Source: Tieghemiomyces parasiticus (taxonomy: Eukaryota; Kickxellomycota; Dimargaritomycetes; Dimargaritales; Dimargaritaceae). Taken from it: 49,801 bases of DNA. Under the pieces are notes generated by a model. That model was not told the DNA's origin and searched no databases. It saw nothing but the letters and a program-made list of their open reading frames with translations. The position numbers were made by a program, and so were the translations under genes. The stretch is from NCBI GenBank assembly GCA_027575765.1, contig JANBPT010000262.1, positions 1 to 49,801 on the forward strand, read 5' to 3'. Position 1 is the first letter of the stretch. Each line of letters begins with the position of its first letter. Below, in pieces: positions 18,239 through 29,051 of this stretch.

Positions 18239-21200
18239 GGGGCGTGATGTAAATTAGCATAGGGAGGCGGTCGGAAGGGCAGGGTGCGCTTGACTGACCT
18301 GTATTGAGCAGTTTCAGCTGCGTGGAGCGGTTGGGTGAGACCTCGTAAGCGCGGCTATGAAAGCTGTGACCCTGTCTAGACTTGTCGCCAGCAAGCCACC
18401 GATTGCAGCAGCCGACAAGCTTTCTTGAAGCAAAGCGACAATGGCGATGACCAGTGCCAAGCCATCTGGACTCTGGCTGCTTGAGAGGTCAATTGAGATT
18501 GTCTTGTTTGAATTAAAGGTGCCCCGTCAACTAGAACAGGGCGAAAAAATTGTGACAGTCCCTTATGGTGTGCCCACCTCACGGAAATCTTTAGTAAAAG
18601 GCGAAAGATTTATCCGATGAATGAGGTAAGCACAGGGACGAATGTAAAGAAACCTGGAGACTGGCGCTCGGGTTGGGTTTAAATATGTTCTCGATGGGAA
18701 ACAGGACAATTTCTTCGCGGTTATGGGAACTAACTGGGCCGGTGTGACCCTCACCGAATAAGGCCAATCTACCTCGCCCTTCCACACTCATTAGTTCAAC
18801 CTACCCCTGGCGGTTCCACCTCTCCAACCCTCCATTTCGATATTGACTGGCACACCCCCATCTGACCGTTTGGCGCTTCCCACAATGACCATCAAGTACG
18901 GTTAAATCGGAGGAGGCCTTGCCACCCTGCGTTCCCTTAAACTTGACATTTATTACACGGCGGGTCGGGGATCGCTAACAGCAGTCATTTGAACGCCGCG
19001 CTGTCAATACCCTCCACAATTATGAGCCGCCCCCTACCCAGGCTGTACTAGGACGATTGCCGATGTTTTTCCCAAGAGGGCAAATGCCGCCATACGTAGG
19101 GAATACCAGTCACTTAATTTAACCCAGGATCTATCGACATACAATTTACTACCAGCAACAATTCCCAATGGTCCTCACCCAGTTGCCCAACCGATAGGGG
19201 CCCTCCCTTCGAAGAACCCTGTTAGGCGAGCTGCAGGGCTTTTTAATTAGGGAAATCGGACAGTCCGCGGGTGGATCGCCTTGAACGGCCGGATTAGGTT
19301 GGCACGAGAGAAACTGGAGCCCAGTCAAGGTTCTGGTGTTTCCCGTTAGCGTTCGGAATAGACGATGGTGACGCCTACTATGTTGTTACTGTACTAGTTC
19401 GAAATCGTAACCCCCCCCAAGGGTCAAATGCTGCAGCCTGTATGTCCTTTAGTGTAACGGCCCGATAACTACTGGCATGCGATGGTGCAGCCGGCCATTC
19501 GAAGTGTTGGCAGCCACACCCTTGCCTCCTGCCTATCCTTAGCGCTTTGTTGTGGTCATGTAGGTATCCCCTCATGTAGTGCCATAAGTGGATGGTTGAG
19601 GGTTGCAATGTATGAGCGTAATAAGCTAGGAAGCGGTCGTCAACCGATCGACCAATAGGACAGTGGGATGCGGAGGGGATCGGCGTTTCAGGCGGACAAA
19701 GGCCCAGCTACGGGCCTTGCGACGGAGAACCGGACAAATGGGCGCCCTCGTAGTGATGCTGGTAGGGACGGTGGCGCAGCTTCCCCTTACTCCCACGCCG
19801 TCGCGCTGCTGGCCTCCCCTGGCTGCAGGCCGGACGAGGGTGACGACGTCTTCCGAGCTGGGCACGGCCGGACCGAGGGTTGAAGGCCGGGGCGGGGCCT
19901 GAAGAGTCACCAGTTTGACGGGATGCCGGATGGCCCATTAAGGCATTCTGTCGCGCCGAATGGGGTGCTGTTGATACTCGTGGCCCAAGGAGGTGAGAGG
20001 GGGAGGGGAATGATTTATGACTGCGACCCGTACAGCGTTCATCACTCCTGGGGAGGAAGAGCAGCCGCTGGGTGCAATCAATGAGCAGCAAGCGAAGCGA
20101 TATGTCAGGACATGTAGCCCTCACTCGCCGATGGCTACGATGGACACCGGTAGGATTGCCCAGTGCGCTTAAAGGCCTTTTCAGCTCACACAGCCGCTTC
20201 TCACTGAGGAATTGCTCAGGAACGCACCCCCTCGCACAGCTCGATCCCAGACCAGGTGGATTGCTCTGGCTCTGGTAGGGCCCCTTGCCCCTGCCTTGGC
20301 CCACAGGGGCGCGCGGGGATCCCATTGTCCACTCTCTCCACACCGCCTTGGCGTAGCCGCTTGCCGTCGCCACCACTCACGGTCCAGTAGCAGGGAATGG
20401 GCGCGGCTCTCGCCGCTTTGTCAGCGGTCCTGCCCGTACTGCTGACGTCTCCTCTTGTTCTCCACTGGTTCAGGTGTTCCCCACTTATGGGAGCACAGCT
20501 TGGCGTAAACAAGGTTGCGCGGCCCCTCACCGCCCCTATGCCCCACACGAAGACGCTCATGAGCTCTAATCCGCCTCTTGCCCCTCTTTTTTTTTCCAGC
20601 AAATATCGTCACTGCCCCATTACGATTACCCGGTCACCCACTTGGTTGTCTGTGCTGCTTTCCACCTGGTTTCCTGCCATACTTTATTACCACTGTTGTA
20701 CTCGGAACCTTGTCATACATATCTCACTTGCACGCTTCTGACTCGATTCCTTTGTACCACTTTACCCACATATACCCGCGTCGTACCGGGATCCCGCGCG
20801 TTTGTCCTGCCGTACGAATTTGCTCGCAGCACTTTCTTCCCACCAACTTCCGCATGTATACGTGCCTCTTGCCCTATTTATCCTAGGCGACCACCGCTGC
20901 ATTTGTCCACCGGCCCGATTCCCTGCTAGGCTTCCTATCTGGACCATCAGAACCAGCCATACGTCCCAATCTTTCTCGGACGCACTTGGTCTTGATTAAG
21001 TTCTCCGTGGCCACACCGCCCCCGACCTCCTTCTCTTGGCGTTCGCCCCCCTCCGTCGGCCCCTTAAGCACGACTCTCGACCCGTACCCAGCATACACCC
21101 TGGAGAGCCCTACCCATTAGTGCACTGCCGGTTCTCGGCCAGCCCGCCCACTCGCCCGCTTTACCGGACAACCCGCCCGCGGCCCCATAGCCCGACCCAA

Positions 21201-21510
21201 TTCATTCGGTTACTGCGCCAACGGTCTCGGCATAGCCTGGTTTTGCTGACCTGGCTACCTCATTTTGCAGTGCTTTCCCCCCTACGCCCCCTCGCCACCA
21301 CCACCATTTTTATATCACTCCTATTTGCTACCCGTGACGCCAACGGTTGCCGCATTTGCCGCTACTCCATCGCAGCCCTCCGCCCTCTTCCTTTCCACCA
21401 ATAAGCGCCTCGCCTTCACTTTGCACCCCTCCCCCGCGTACGCAAAACACCCTCCACCCCTCGCTCCAACCTTCTTTATAGTGCGTGGCCTCTATCACCT
21501 CTCCTCCTCC
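18239..21510. other. 3.3-kb region without a convincing gene
   Basis: Composition drops toward mixed GC from 18.3 to 19.6 kb with stops in all frames. A GC-rich island spans about 19640-19910 and keeps frames open on both strands, but none shows family motifs or credible splice partners. From about 20.3 kb the plus strand becomes CT-rich up to the flippase ATG, as expected of promoter and leader. The flippase frame is open back to 21265 but has no ATG before 21511. Confidence 0.45.
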
Positions 21511-24500
21511 ATGGACGCCCTGCGGCGGTTAACTCGGCGGTGGCGACCCGCGCCCCGTTCAACCGGCGCAGCAAACCCGGCCAACCAGGATGACACCGAA
21601 ATTAATATCACCCGCATCGCCTCACGGCCCGAGGGCGCCACTGATCGCACTGTCTACGTCAACCTGCCACTACCCCGGGAGGCCTGCGACGAGCACGGGC
21701 AGCCGCGTCAGGTCTTCACCTCCAACCAAATCCGTACCTCGAAGTACACCCTGGCCACCTTTATTCCGAAAAATTTGTACGAGCAGTTCCATCGCGCCGC
21801 CAATATCTACTTTTTGGCCACCGCGATTCTCCAGCTCATTCCGGTGTTTGGTATTGATAATCCCGGGCTCGCCATCCTGCCCATCTGCGTGGTTCTTTTC
21901 ATCACTGCCGTCAAAGACGGGTTCGAGGATTACCGGCGCCATATTTCTGATAACGAGTTCAATGGGACCACTACCACCCGCCTCATCAACTGGGATAATC
22001 GCAACTTCGGCACTGTCACTGGCCGCTACCACCGGGCCAAGGTAGTCCTGGGTAAAATCCTGACCTTCGTGGGGTTGGGCTCCCTCGCGCCCCAGCTGCC
22101 AGTGCGCATCGACCACCACGCTGTGTACGCCCGCCGGCCCGGGATGTTGGCCCACCTGGGCGCCTCCTTGCGGTCCCTGCCCCGGCTATCTGGTCACCAC
22201 CCGGATGCGTCCCGCTCCGAAGCCGTGGAGTTGAATACGCTGCCGACCCCGCGGTCCTCGCTAGGCGACGACGCCTCCTCCCGTCGGACGTCCCTTGCCG
22301 GTCGGCGATCCTCGCTGGGCGATGGGGCTTCCTCCCGTCGGCGCTCCTCGGTTGGCGGCCGCCTTCGCCCCCGGTTTGCCGAGAGCGTCTGGCAGGAACT
22401 CTACGTTGGTGACATTATTCTCCTGCGCAACCACGACCCGGTACCGGCCGACATGATTCTCCTCAGCACTAGCGAAGACGACGGCACCTGTTACATCGAG
22501 ACGATGAATCTGGACGGTGAGACTAATCTTAAGAGTCGGTCCTGCGTCCCCGACACCTCCCACGTCCAGACCGCCGGTGACTGCTCTCGGCTGCGGGCCT
22601 TCGTCAAGTCAGACCCGCCTAGCAGCAACCTGGGCTCTCACTTCGCGACCATGACCCTCTACCCGGACTCGTTGCCTGCGACAGAGACAGGTCGGGCCCC
22701 ATCACCGCTACGCGACGGTGCGACGGCCACTGCCCCGGCCACCAAGGTGATCCCCATCACCATCAACAACATGCTGCTCCGTGGCTGCGTGTTGCGCAAC
22801 ACGGACTTCGCCATCGGGATGGTTCTCTTCACTGGTCCCGAATCCAAGATTATGCTCAACTCCGGGGAGACCCCGTCCAAGCGCAGCCGGGTCGAACGCC
22901 TCATTAACTACATGGTGGTCATCAACTTCGTCATTTTAGTGGTGGTGTGCCTGCTACTGGCCGTAGGTGCCGCCCTGACCTGGCGGCACTGGGAGAACGA
23001 AAACGTCCCGTGGATTACGCAGACCTCCTCGATCGGCGGCACCTACGTGCTCACCTTCTGGCAAACCCTAATTCTCCTGCAGTACGTCATTCCCATCTCG
23101 TTGTACGTGAGTCTAGAACTGGTCAAGACGTGCCAGGCCTTCTTCATCTACCAGGATCTGCGCATGTACTACGCCCCCACCGACCGGACGTGCGTACCAC
23201 GGTCCTGGAACCTGTCGGACGACCTGGGCCAGGTTCAGTACGTCTTCTCTGACAAGACGGGGACCCTGACGCGCAACGTGATGGAATTCCGCAAGTGCAC
23301 TATCCACGGCCAGGTGTACGGCCGGCAGTTACCAGGTGACGAGCTGGACGTCGAGAGGGCCGGCCAATCCGAATGGGCGCCCCAGACGGCGACCAAGTCC
23401 ATGACGGAATATTCGCCCGACAAAGAGGAGGATCCCACGACTTTACGAGGGCCCGACCCGGTCGGCGGTATTGTGGTCGAAGACGACCGCCACTCCTCCT
23501 CGTCGTCGCTGGCGTCGTACCATTCGCTTGCCCTCAGCGACGGCCTTTCGGACCATGGTGGTTTATCCCCCACCCCGCCCCACACTACGGCAGCTGGTTC
23601 CCTCCACGATACCGATAAGGAGGACCCCCCCTGGTCGACAGCAGACGACGCCCGGCGGCGCAGCCTCCTCGCGGCCTATCGCGGGGCCCTTTACCGCGTG
23701 TTTACTCCGCACTACGTCGATGTAGCATCCGACAACAGTGACGCCTTCTCCAGCGTTGACCCACGCCTCTTCGACGACCTGGCTCACCTACCGCACGAGA
23801 AGGCGGCCGAACACGGCGACCTGCGCGCCACGCAGGCCCGCCACGTGCGCGACTTCTTCAGCCTGCTCGCCGTATGCCACACTGCGCTGGTTGAGAAGCC
23901 CGAGCGGACCCAGGAAGACGTGGAGCGCGAACGCGGCGACGTCTCCGACACTGAAAGTGAGCCGGGCTCCCCGACGGCCGAGCAGGACCCACTCTATGCT
24001 TACACTGCTTCGTCGCACCCGCGCCATTTGGCCTGGTCGGCCGATCCCGTGGCGCACGGCGGTAGTGTACGTGACAGCGACCTCACCCAAATCGACGGCC
24101 CGGCCCGCCCGACGCGGCCTGTTGGGTCCTCTTCCCTGCCCCCAACCTACACACCCATCAACTACCGCGCCGAATCCCCCGACGAGAGCGCCCTCGTCAA
24201 GGCAGCCAAGAACTTTGGCTTCACCTTTTTGGGCCGCAACAAGGACCAGCTCAGCCTGGATATCTTGGGACAGCCCTGCACATTCACCCTTCTGGCCGTG
24301 ATCGAGTTCAACAGCACGCGGAAGCGCATGTCGGTAGTAGTACGTCGCCCCGCCCCCTGGCACGATATTGTACTATGCTGTAAGGGGGCGGATAACGTGA
24401 TTGTGGAGCGTCTGGCCCCGGGCCAGGACGACCTTCGGGACGCCACCCTAGAGCAGATCGACGCCTTCTCCAACCAGGGGCTGCGCGTGCTGTGCATGGC

Positions 24501-26721
24501 CTCGCGAGTGATTTCCGAGGAGGAGTATGCCGATTGGGGGGCCCGCTACCAAGCCGCTCAGGTGCAGGTCGAGGGCCGGGAGGAGGAGCTGGAAGCCTGC
24601 GCCGATCTGATCGAGCGAGACCTGGCCCTCCTGGGAGCCACCGCCATCGAGGACAAGCTGCAGGAAGAGGTACCCGCGACCATTGCTGCCTTGCGCGACG
24701 CGGGTATCCACGTGTGGGTGCTTACGGGCGACAAGCTGGAGACCGCCATCAACATTGGCTTTGCATCCAGTCTGATCACCCGCGACATGGAAGTGTGGAC
24801 CATCCGCCGCGCCGAAGAGGATACGGTCCTGGACCGGTTTCATTTGGTGGCCAACGTAATTCTGAAACAAGGCCTCATGTCCGGTGCCATCGACGCTGAC
24901 TACCTGGACAGTCAGATCCAACCACGCACTCGGTGGCAGCGTGCCGGCCGGTTCTTCCGCTTCATCTTCTCCGGGCCGCGCGTTAACCCGCAAGACCCGG
25001 GTAGCCGTGGCTGGTTCCTCAATTTCGGTATCGGGCCTTCGCATCGCCGGTCCCGTCGGCGCCACCGACACCGGCGGCGGATGGGTGACACGTTAATTAC
25101 CGAGAACCTTCCCGGCCAGGGCGGTCGCCACTACCGTCGCCGTACCACACTGCGCCGCCTGCGGACGTTATTCCGGAATCGGCGGAAGCTGGATCATCTG
25201 CGTGATAAATACGGGTTTGACGAGTCTACTGCCGTGGCCACGTCGTACCACGCCTCTCGCGTCAACCTTCGGAGTCAATCGCGTTACTCCATCGACGATT
25301 TGGAGCGTGGCTTGTCCCCAGATACCCGACTGTCCTATTGCGGGACCCGCCGCCACCGCAGCGCCACTGATGACGAGCCCGCCCAAGCCGACAAGGAGTC
25401 CGATGATAGCCCAACGTCCGACGACGCCGACCCGGACGCCACGACGCGCCCGTCACGCCGCCGACCGTACCTAGACACCGGGGACGAGGACATTCTCCCG
25501 CCCAGTGACCACGCCCTCGTGATTGACGGTACAGCCCTACGCTACATTATGCGCAGCCCCGTCCACGCCCGCCTTCTCCAGCAGATCGCGCCGGCCTGTA
25601 AGTCCGTCATCTGCTGTCGCGTCTCACCCCTTCAGAAGGCCCAAGTGGTGCAGCTCATCCGCCGCGGTCACGATGTGGTCACTTTGGCCATCGGTGATGG
25701 TGCCAACGACGTGTCAATGATTCAGCAGGCCGACGTCGGGGTGGCCATCGCCGGCGAGGAAGGTATGCAAGCCAGCATGGCTTCTGACTACGCCATTGCA
25801 CGGTTCCGATTCCTGCGTAACCTACTCCTGGTACACGGCCTGTGGTGCTACCTGCGGATAGTGGAGATGGTACTGAGTTTCTTTTACAAGAACGTCATCT
25901 GGGCCTTCGGCGCCTTCTGGTACCAATTCTTCGACGGCTACTCGGCCAATTTCCTGTACGATTATAGTTTTTTCCAGCTGTACAACCTGATCTTCACCTC
26001 CCTGCCCGCTCTGGTACTGGGCGTCCTTGATCAGGCGGTCCCCTACGACACCGCCCTGCAGTTCCCCGGTCTATACCGGGTGGGCGTGCGAGGCACCCAC
26101 TTCTCCATGCGCAGGTTCTGGCTGTACCAGTTCGACGCGCTGTGGCAGTCCGCCGTATGCTTTTTTGTGTTCTACCTGGCCTTCCGCTCTGGGCCGCCCA
26201 ACCAGTGGGGGCGGGATATGGGTCAGTTCGACATGTCGACCCTCATGGTGTATAGCATCGTCATCGTAGCCAACCTGTACCTAGCGCTCAAGTCGTACAC
26301 GTGGAACCCCATTTTCCTGGGGTCAATTGCGCTCAGTTTCATTGTTCTCTACTGTTACTTGCCCGTGTACAGCGCGATCAAGGGTCACGACTTGACCGGG
26401 GTAGCCGCCGTCATCTACCCGACTGGTATCTTCTGGCTGGGGGTGCTGCTGGCCACCGTCATCTCGCTCTTTATCACTTGGACCATGTCCTATATTGGGT
26501 TCACGGAATTCCCTGAGGACCTTGACGTGATCCGTCTGGCCCAAAAGTACCGCCGACCGGTTTCCAGTCATTCCACGGAACTGGGGCGCGCTGCGGGTCC
26601 CTCTGAGGCCGATCTGCTCCAGAACAGCACCCTACACCTCCAGCCCTACGACACGCCGAACTCAGCCACGGATCCGCGCAAATACTTGAGCACCAAGCCC
26701 TCACCAACCCTCAGCAAGTGA
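21511..26721 (+). CDS. P4-ATPase phospholipid flippase (Dnf1/2-like)
   Basis: Single-exon 1736-aa P-type ATPase. The N-terminus has TSKYTLATFIPKNLYEQFHR, typical of P4 enzymes. The actuator motif DGET is at residues 335-338, where P4 enzymes dephosphorylate. The M4 motif is PISLYVSLELVK. The phosphorylation site is DKTGTLT with Asp581, and the hinge motif GDGANDV is at about 1395-1401. The C-terminal part has at least six hydrophobic helices (KNVIWAFGAFWYQFF onward). These enzymes flip phospholipids from the outer to the cytosolic leaflet at the plasma membrane or Golgi/endosomes, with a Cdc50-type subunit encoded elsewhere. It is longer than yeast Dnf1 (1571) because of hydrophilic insertions: a Ser/Arg repeat at 248-283, an acidic region after the phosphorylation site and an Arg/His-rich block near 1175-1230. 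Dnf1/Dnf2 assignment rather than Drs2 rests on overall motif flavour. Confidence 0.96.
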   Translation: MDALRRLTRRWRPAPRSTGAANPANQDDTEINITRIASRPEGATDRTVYVNLPLPREACDEHGQPRQVFTSNQIRTSKYTLATFIPKNLYEQFHRAANIYFLATAILQLIPVFGIDNPGLAILPICVVLFITAVKDGFEDYRRHISDNEFNGTTTTRLINWDNRNFGTVTGRYHRAKVVLGKILTFVGLGSLAPQLPVRIDHHAVYARRPGMLAHLGASLRSLPRLSGHHPDASRSEAVELNTLPTPRSSLGDDASSRRTSLAGRRSSLGDGASSRRRSSVGGRLRPRFAESVWQELYVGDIILLRNHDPVPADMILLSTSEDDGTCYIETMNLDGETNLKSRSCVPDTSHVQTAGDCSRLRAFVKSDPPSSNLGSHFATMTLYPDSLPATETGRAPSPLRDGATATAPATKVIPITINNMLLRGCVLRNTDFAIGMVLFTGPESKIMLNSGETPSKRSRVERLINYMVVINFVILVVVCLLLAVGAALTWRHWENENVPWITQTSSIGGTYVLTFWQTLILLQYVIPISLYVSLELVKTCQAFFIYQDLRMYYAPTDRTCVPRSWNLSDDLGQVQYVFSDKTGTLTRNVMEFRKCTIHGQVYGRQLPGDELDVERAGQSEWAPQTATKSMTEYSPDKEEDPTTLRGPDPVGGIVVEDDRHSSSSSLASYHSLALSDGLSDHGGLSPTPPHTTAAGSLHDTDKEDPPWSTADDARRRSLLAAYRGALYRVFTPHYVDVASDNSDAFSSVDPRLFDDLAHLPHEKAAEHGDLRATQARHVRDFFSLLAVCHTALVEKPERTQEDVERERGDVSDTESEPGSPTAEQDPLYAYTASSHPRHLAWSADPVAHGGSVRDSDLTQIDGPARPTRPVGSSSLPPTYTPINYRAESPDESALVKAAKNFGFTFLGRNKDQLSLDILGQPCTFTLLAVIEFNSTRKRMSVVVRRPAPWHDIVLCCKGADNVIVERLAPGQDDLRDATLEQIDAFSNQGLRVLCMASRVISEEEYADWGARYQAAQVQVEGREEELEACADLIERDLALLGATAIEDKLQEEVPATIAALRDAGIHVWVLTGDKLETAINIGFASSLITRDMEVWTIRRAEEDTVLDRFHLVANVILKQGLMSGAIDADYLDSQIQPRTRWQRAGRFFRFIFSGPRVNPQDPGSRGWFLNFGIGPSHRRSRRRHRHRRRMGDTLITENLPGQGGRHYRRRTTLRRLRTLFRNRRKLDHLRDKYGFDESTAVATSYHASRVNLRSQSRYSIDDLERGLSPDTRLSYCGTRRHRSATDDEPAQADKESDDSPTSDDADPDATTRPSRRRPYLDTGDEDILPPSDHALVIDGTALRYIMRSPVHARLLQQIAPACKSVICCRVSPLQKAQVVQLIRRGHDVVTLAIGDGANDVSMIQQADVGVAIAGEEGMQASMASDYAIARFRFLRNLLLVHGLWCYLRIVEMVLSFFYKNVIWAFGAFWYQFFDGYSANFLYDYSFFQLYNLIFTSLPALVLGVLDQAVPYDTALQFPGLYRVGVRGTHFSMRRFWLYQFDALWQSAVCFFVFYLAFRSGPPNQWGRDMGQFDMSTLMVYSIVIVANLYLALKSYTWNPIFLGSIALSFIVLYCYLPVYSAIKGHDLTGVAAVIYPTGIFWLGVLLATVISLFITWTMSYIGFTEFPEDLDVIRLAQKYRRPVSSHSTELGRAAGPSEADLLQNSTLHLQPYDTPNSATDPRKYLSTKPSPTLSK
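22252..22359 (+). repeat. in-frame 36-bp tandem repeat in flippase
   Basis: Two 36-bp units at 22252-22287 and 22306-22341 encode RSSLGD(D/G)ASSRR, followed by a half unit (RSSVGG) at 22342-22359. An 18-bp spacer encoding TSLAGR separates the two full units. The result is a cluster of RRTS, RRSS-like basophilic kinase sites in the actuator domain of the flippase. Confidence 0.9.
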
Positions 26722-27716
26722 ATGCCGTTTTGAAGTCCAGAGGGGAGGGGTCTATTAGAAGGTATAGAAAGCATTGTTAACTTGAGTGTTTCTAATTTCA
26801 CCGTACGAGAACCGAAATAAAGCCTACGGTTTATTATATGATCGCCTAGGGTTGGGAGGGGGAAAGAAAGGAGTAGAGGGGTTGTTGGTTGTTGTTTTTT
26901 TGATATTTTTTTGACTGAGCGTCTGAGGTATGTTAGCACCCTCCCCCAGCCGAGTGGGAATTCCGGCCTGAAGCACACTAGGTAGATCACGCCTTAGTAA
27001 TTCCTTACGCGACTCCACACTGATTATCGACGCCTGGTATGGTTAGTGCAGTGCTCGGGGTCCATCCGGAGTAGCCGAGTGCAATGTCAGGTCATGAATA
27101 ATGGTAGTAGCCATGGTCCAGCGATCGTCTCATTTTACTCTACAATGTAGTAGCATAGAGCTCAACTTAGGCGATACGCTCCCTCCGCCGGTCAAACATA
27201 CTACACCAGCCTTGGTACCCGCACTTTAATAATAATATCTATTTTTCAGTCGAAGCCCGCGATCCCGGGACAGGCACTGTATGTCGAAAAATTGGGATCG
27301 ATAGACATGATCCTTGAATGTGAAGACGACTCGCTTGGTGTGGGTCGTTGGAGAGACCGCGCAAAAGAGCTAAATAATGATAGGGAGATATGTATACGGC
27401 CCGAGCACGGCGTTTTAATAATTGTAACGGTGAGGATGGGGTGGTGGGGGGGGTTGGACAGGTGCGCGGTGGGAGGGTGAGGGGTACGGAGAAGGGTTAA
27501 AGGATGAAGGTAACGAGGCGGGGAGAGAGCGGAGGTGGACACAACACTGCCTGCAGTTGGGGGGGGGGAGGAAGGGAGGGATAGGGAGAGTACGAGCTGG
27601 ATCGCGTGCACGTGGGAAACGAAATAAGCGGCGGCGGGGTTAAAAATCGTCCCTACAGAGGCGGGAGGATCAAGAGGATGAAGAAAAAGAAAAGAAGGGC
27701 AGCCTCAAGGCCAAGT
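26722..27716. other. convergent intergenic region, flippase / RRM gene
   Basis: Both flanking genes end here. It holds the flippase poly(A) signal and an AT-rich middle (about 27190-27450). Purine-rich plus-strand tracts from 27430 to 27700 would be pyrimidine-rich 3'UTR sequence of the RRM gene. No gene recognised. Confidence 0.45.
26816..26821 (+). terminator. AATAAA poly(A) signal of flippase
   Basis: AATAAA about 95 bp after the flippase stop, in an AT-rich stretch. Confidence 0.5.
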
Positions 27717-29051
27717 TTAGGCTTGGACACCGTAGCCATTGGTCGGATATCCCTCACTAGCCTTGATCTGCTGCTCCAGGGCCTTGTTGTCCTTATCCTG
27801 TGGGTAGCCCATCCCGTCACCGAGGGCAGGGGCGCCGGGCTCGCGGTGCGGAGGGCGGAAACCGACCTGGGGATAGTGCGGGTTACCCCGGTGCTGAGGC
27901 GGGTAGAAACCGGCGCCGTTCATGCGACCGTAGGGCTGGGGCGGGCCCTGCGGGTGGTGGTGCGGGGCGTGGGGGTGAGGGTAAGCCTGCGGGTGGTGCG
28001 GGTGGTGGGGATGGCCGTTGGCGGGGGCGCCGGCCGGGTGGTGGTGGTGGTGATGATGGTGCTGCTGCTGCGGCGGTTGCGGGCCCTGGTGGTGGTGACC
28101 ATTACCGTGGCCGCGGCCCCACGACAGGCGCAGGCTGGAGGCGCCGAGGGTCGAGCCGTTCAGCTGGGCAATAGCCATCTCGGCCTGGGGGCGCTGCTGG
28201 AATTGGACAAAGGCGCAGCCCTTGCCCTGGGGGATCTTGACGTGGGTAATGACGCCAAAGGATTGGAAATGCTGGCGGAGCTCACCCTCCGTGACAGGCT
28301 GGACCAGGCCACCGACAAAGACGGTGGTGTTGTTAGGATCCAGGGCGCCGTTGGGAACGGCCGCGGGATACTGGCCGTAGGACGGGTAATAGCCACCCGG
28401 GTGGGGGCGGCGCGGGGACGGAGTCACGGTCGACACGCGGATAGGCCGGGAGCCAAGCTGGAATCCGTTGAGCTCGACCAAGGCACGCCGGTACTCGCCC
28501 TCGTCGGTGAAGCGGGCAAAGCCATAGCCGCGCGGGGCGCCAGTACGGCTGTCTACCTTGACGTTGGCAGAGTGGCAGGAAGGGAAGCGGGCCTGGATGG
28601 TGGCCAGGAGAAGGTAGTCGTTCACTTCGGAACCCAGGTCGCCGACGAAGATGGGGAAGTCAGCGGTCTTCTCGACGACGGCGCTACCGTCAGGGCTGAT
28701 ACCACCGCTGGCCCAGTTGAGGCGGAACACCTTCTCGGTACCGGGCATTAGGGTGCCGTTGTAGGATGAGAGAGCCTTGGCGCAGGCGTTGGGCTCAGCA
28801 AACTCGACGAAGCAGTAGTTGGCGGGGTTTCCGGTGGCACGGTTGTAGATGCACTTAACGTTAACCTGCTCGCCCAGGTTGTACCACAGGGTGCGCAGGT
28901 AGTTCTGATCCATCCAGGGCTCGAGGCCGCCCATCCACAGAATGGCCTTGGGGTTGGACTCCACGACGGGCGATGGAGAACCACCGGTGGTGGGGGCGGG
29001 CCCGGCGGGGGGGCCGTTCGGATTAGGTTCGGGGTAAGCAAAGGTGGCCAT
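27717..29051 (-). CDS. three-RRM RNA-binding protein (Nam8/Csx1/TIA-1-like)
   Basis: Intronless 444-aa protein starting MATFAYPEPN. RRM1 spans about residues 37-117 (AILWMGGLEPWMDQ, then NYCFVEF). RRM2 is at about 132-212 (PIFVGDLGSEVNDYLL, RNP1 RGYGFARF). RRM3 is at about 242-312 (TTVFVGGLVQPVTE, RNP1 KGCAFVQF). This order and the wording of RRM2/RRM3 fit the Nam8/Ngr1/Csx1 group, whose members act in mRNA stability, stress response and meiotic splicing. The C-terminal 130 residues are a His/Pro/Gln-rich tail with a run of eight His residues near 335. Such tails suggest condensate formation or metal binding, which is inference. The promoter side is the long divergent region shared with the zinc-ribbon gene. 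Confidence 0.92.
   Translation of the reverse strand: MATFAYPEPNPNGPPAGPAPTTGGSPSPVVESNPKAILWMGGLEPWMDQNYLRTLWYNLGEQVNVKCIYNRATGNPANYCFVEFAEPNACAKALSSYNGTLMPGTEKVFRLNWASGGISPDGSAVVEKTADFPIFVGDLGSEVNDYLLLATIQARFPSCHSANVKVDSRTGAPRGYGFARFTDEGEYRRALVELNGFQLGSRPIRVSTVTPSPRRPHPGGYYPSYGQYPAAVPNGALDPNNTTVFVGGLVQPVTEGELRQHFQSFGVITHVKIPQGKGCAFVQFQQRPQAEMAIAQLNGSTLGASSLRLSWGRGHGNGHHHQGPQPPQQQHHHHHHHHPAGAPANGHPHHPHHPQAYPHPHAPHHHPQGPPQPYGRMNGAGFYPPQHRGNPHYPQVGFRPPHREPGAPALGDGMGYPQDKDNKALEQQIKASEGYPTNGYGVQA

Noticed and set aside
19708..20376. 222-codon minus-strand frame in the large gap
   Set aside because: Arg/Pro/Ser-rich with no motif, no splice partners and no homologue that I recognise.
27606..28751. 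381-codon plus-strand frame opposite the three-RRM gene
   Set aside because: A composition shadow: GTG and GGC runs are the complement of His and Pro codons of the real gene.
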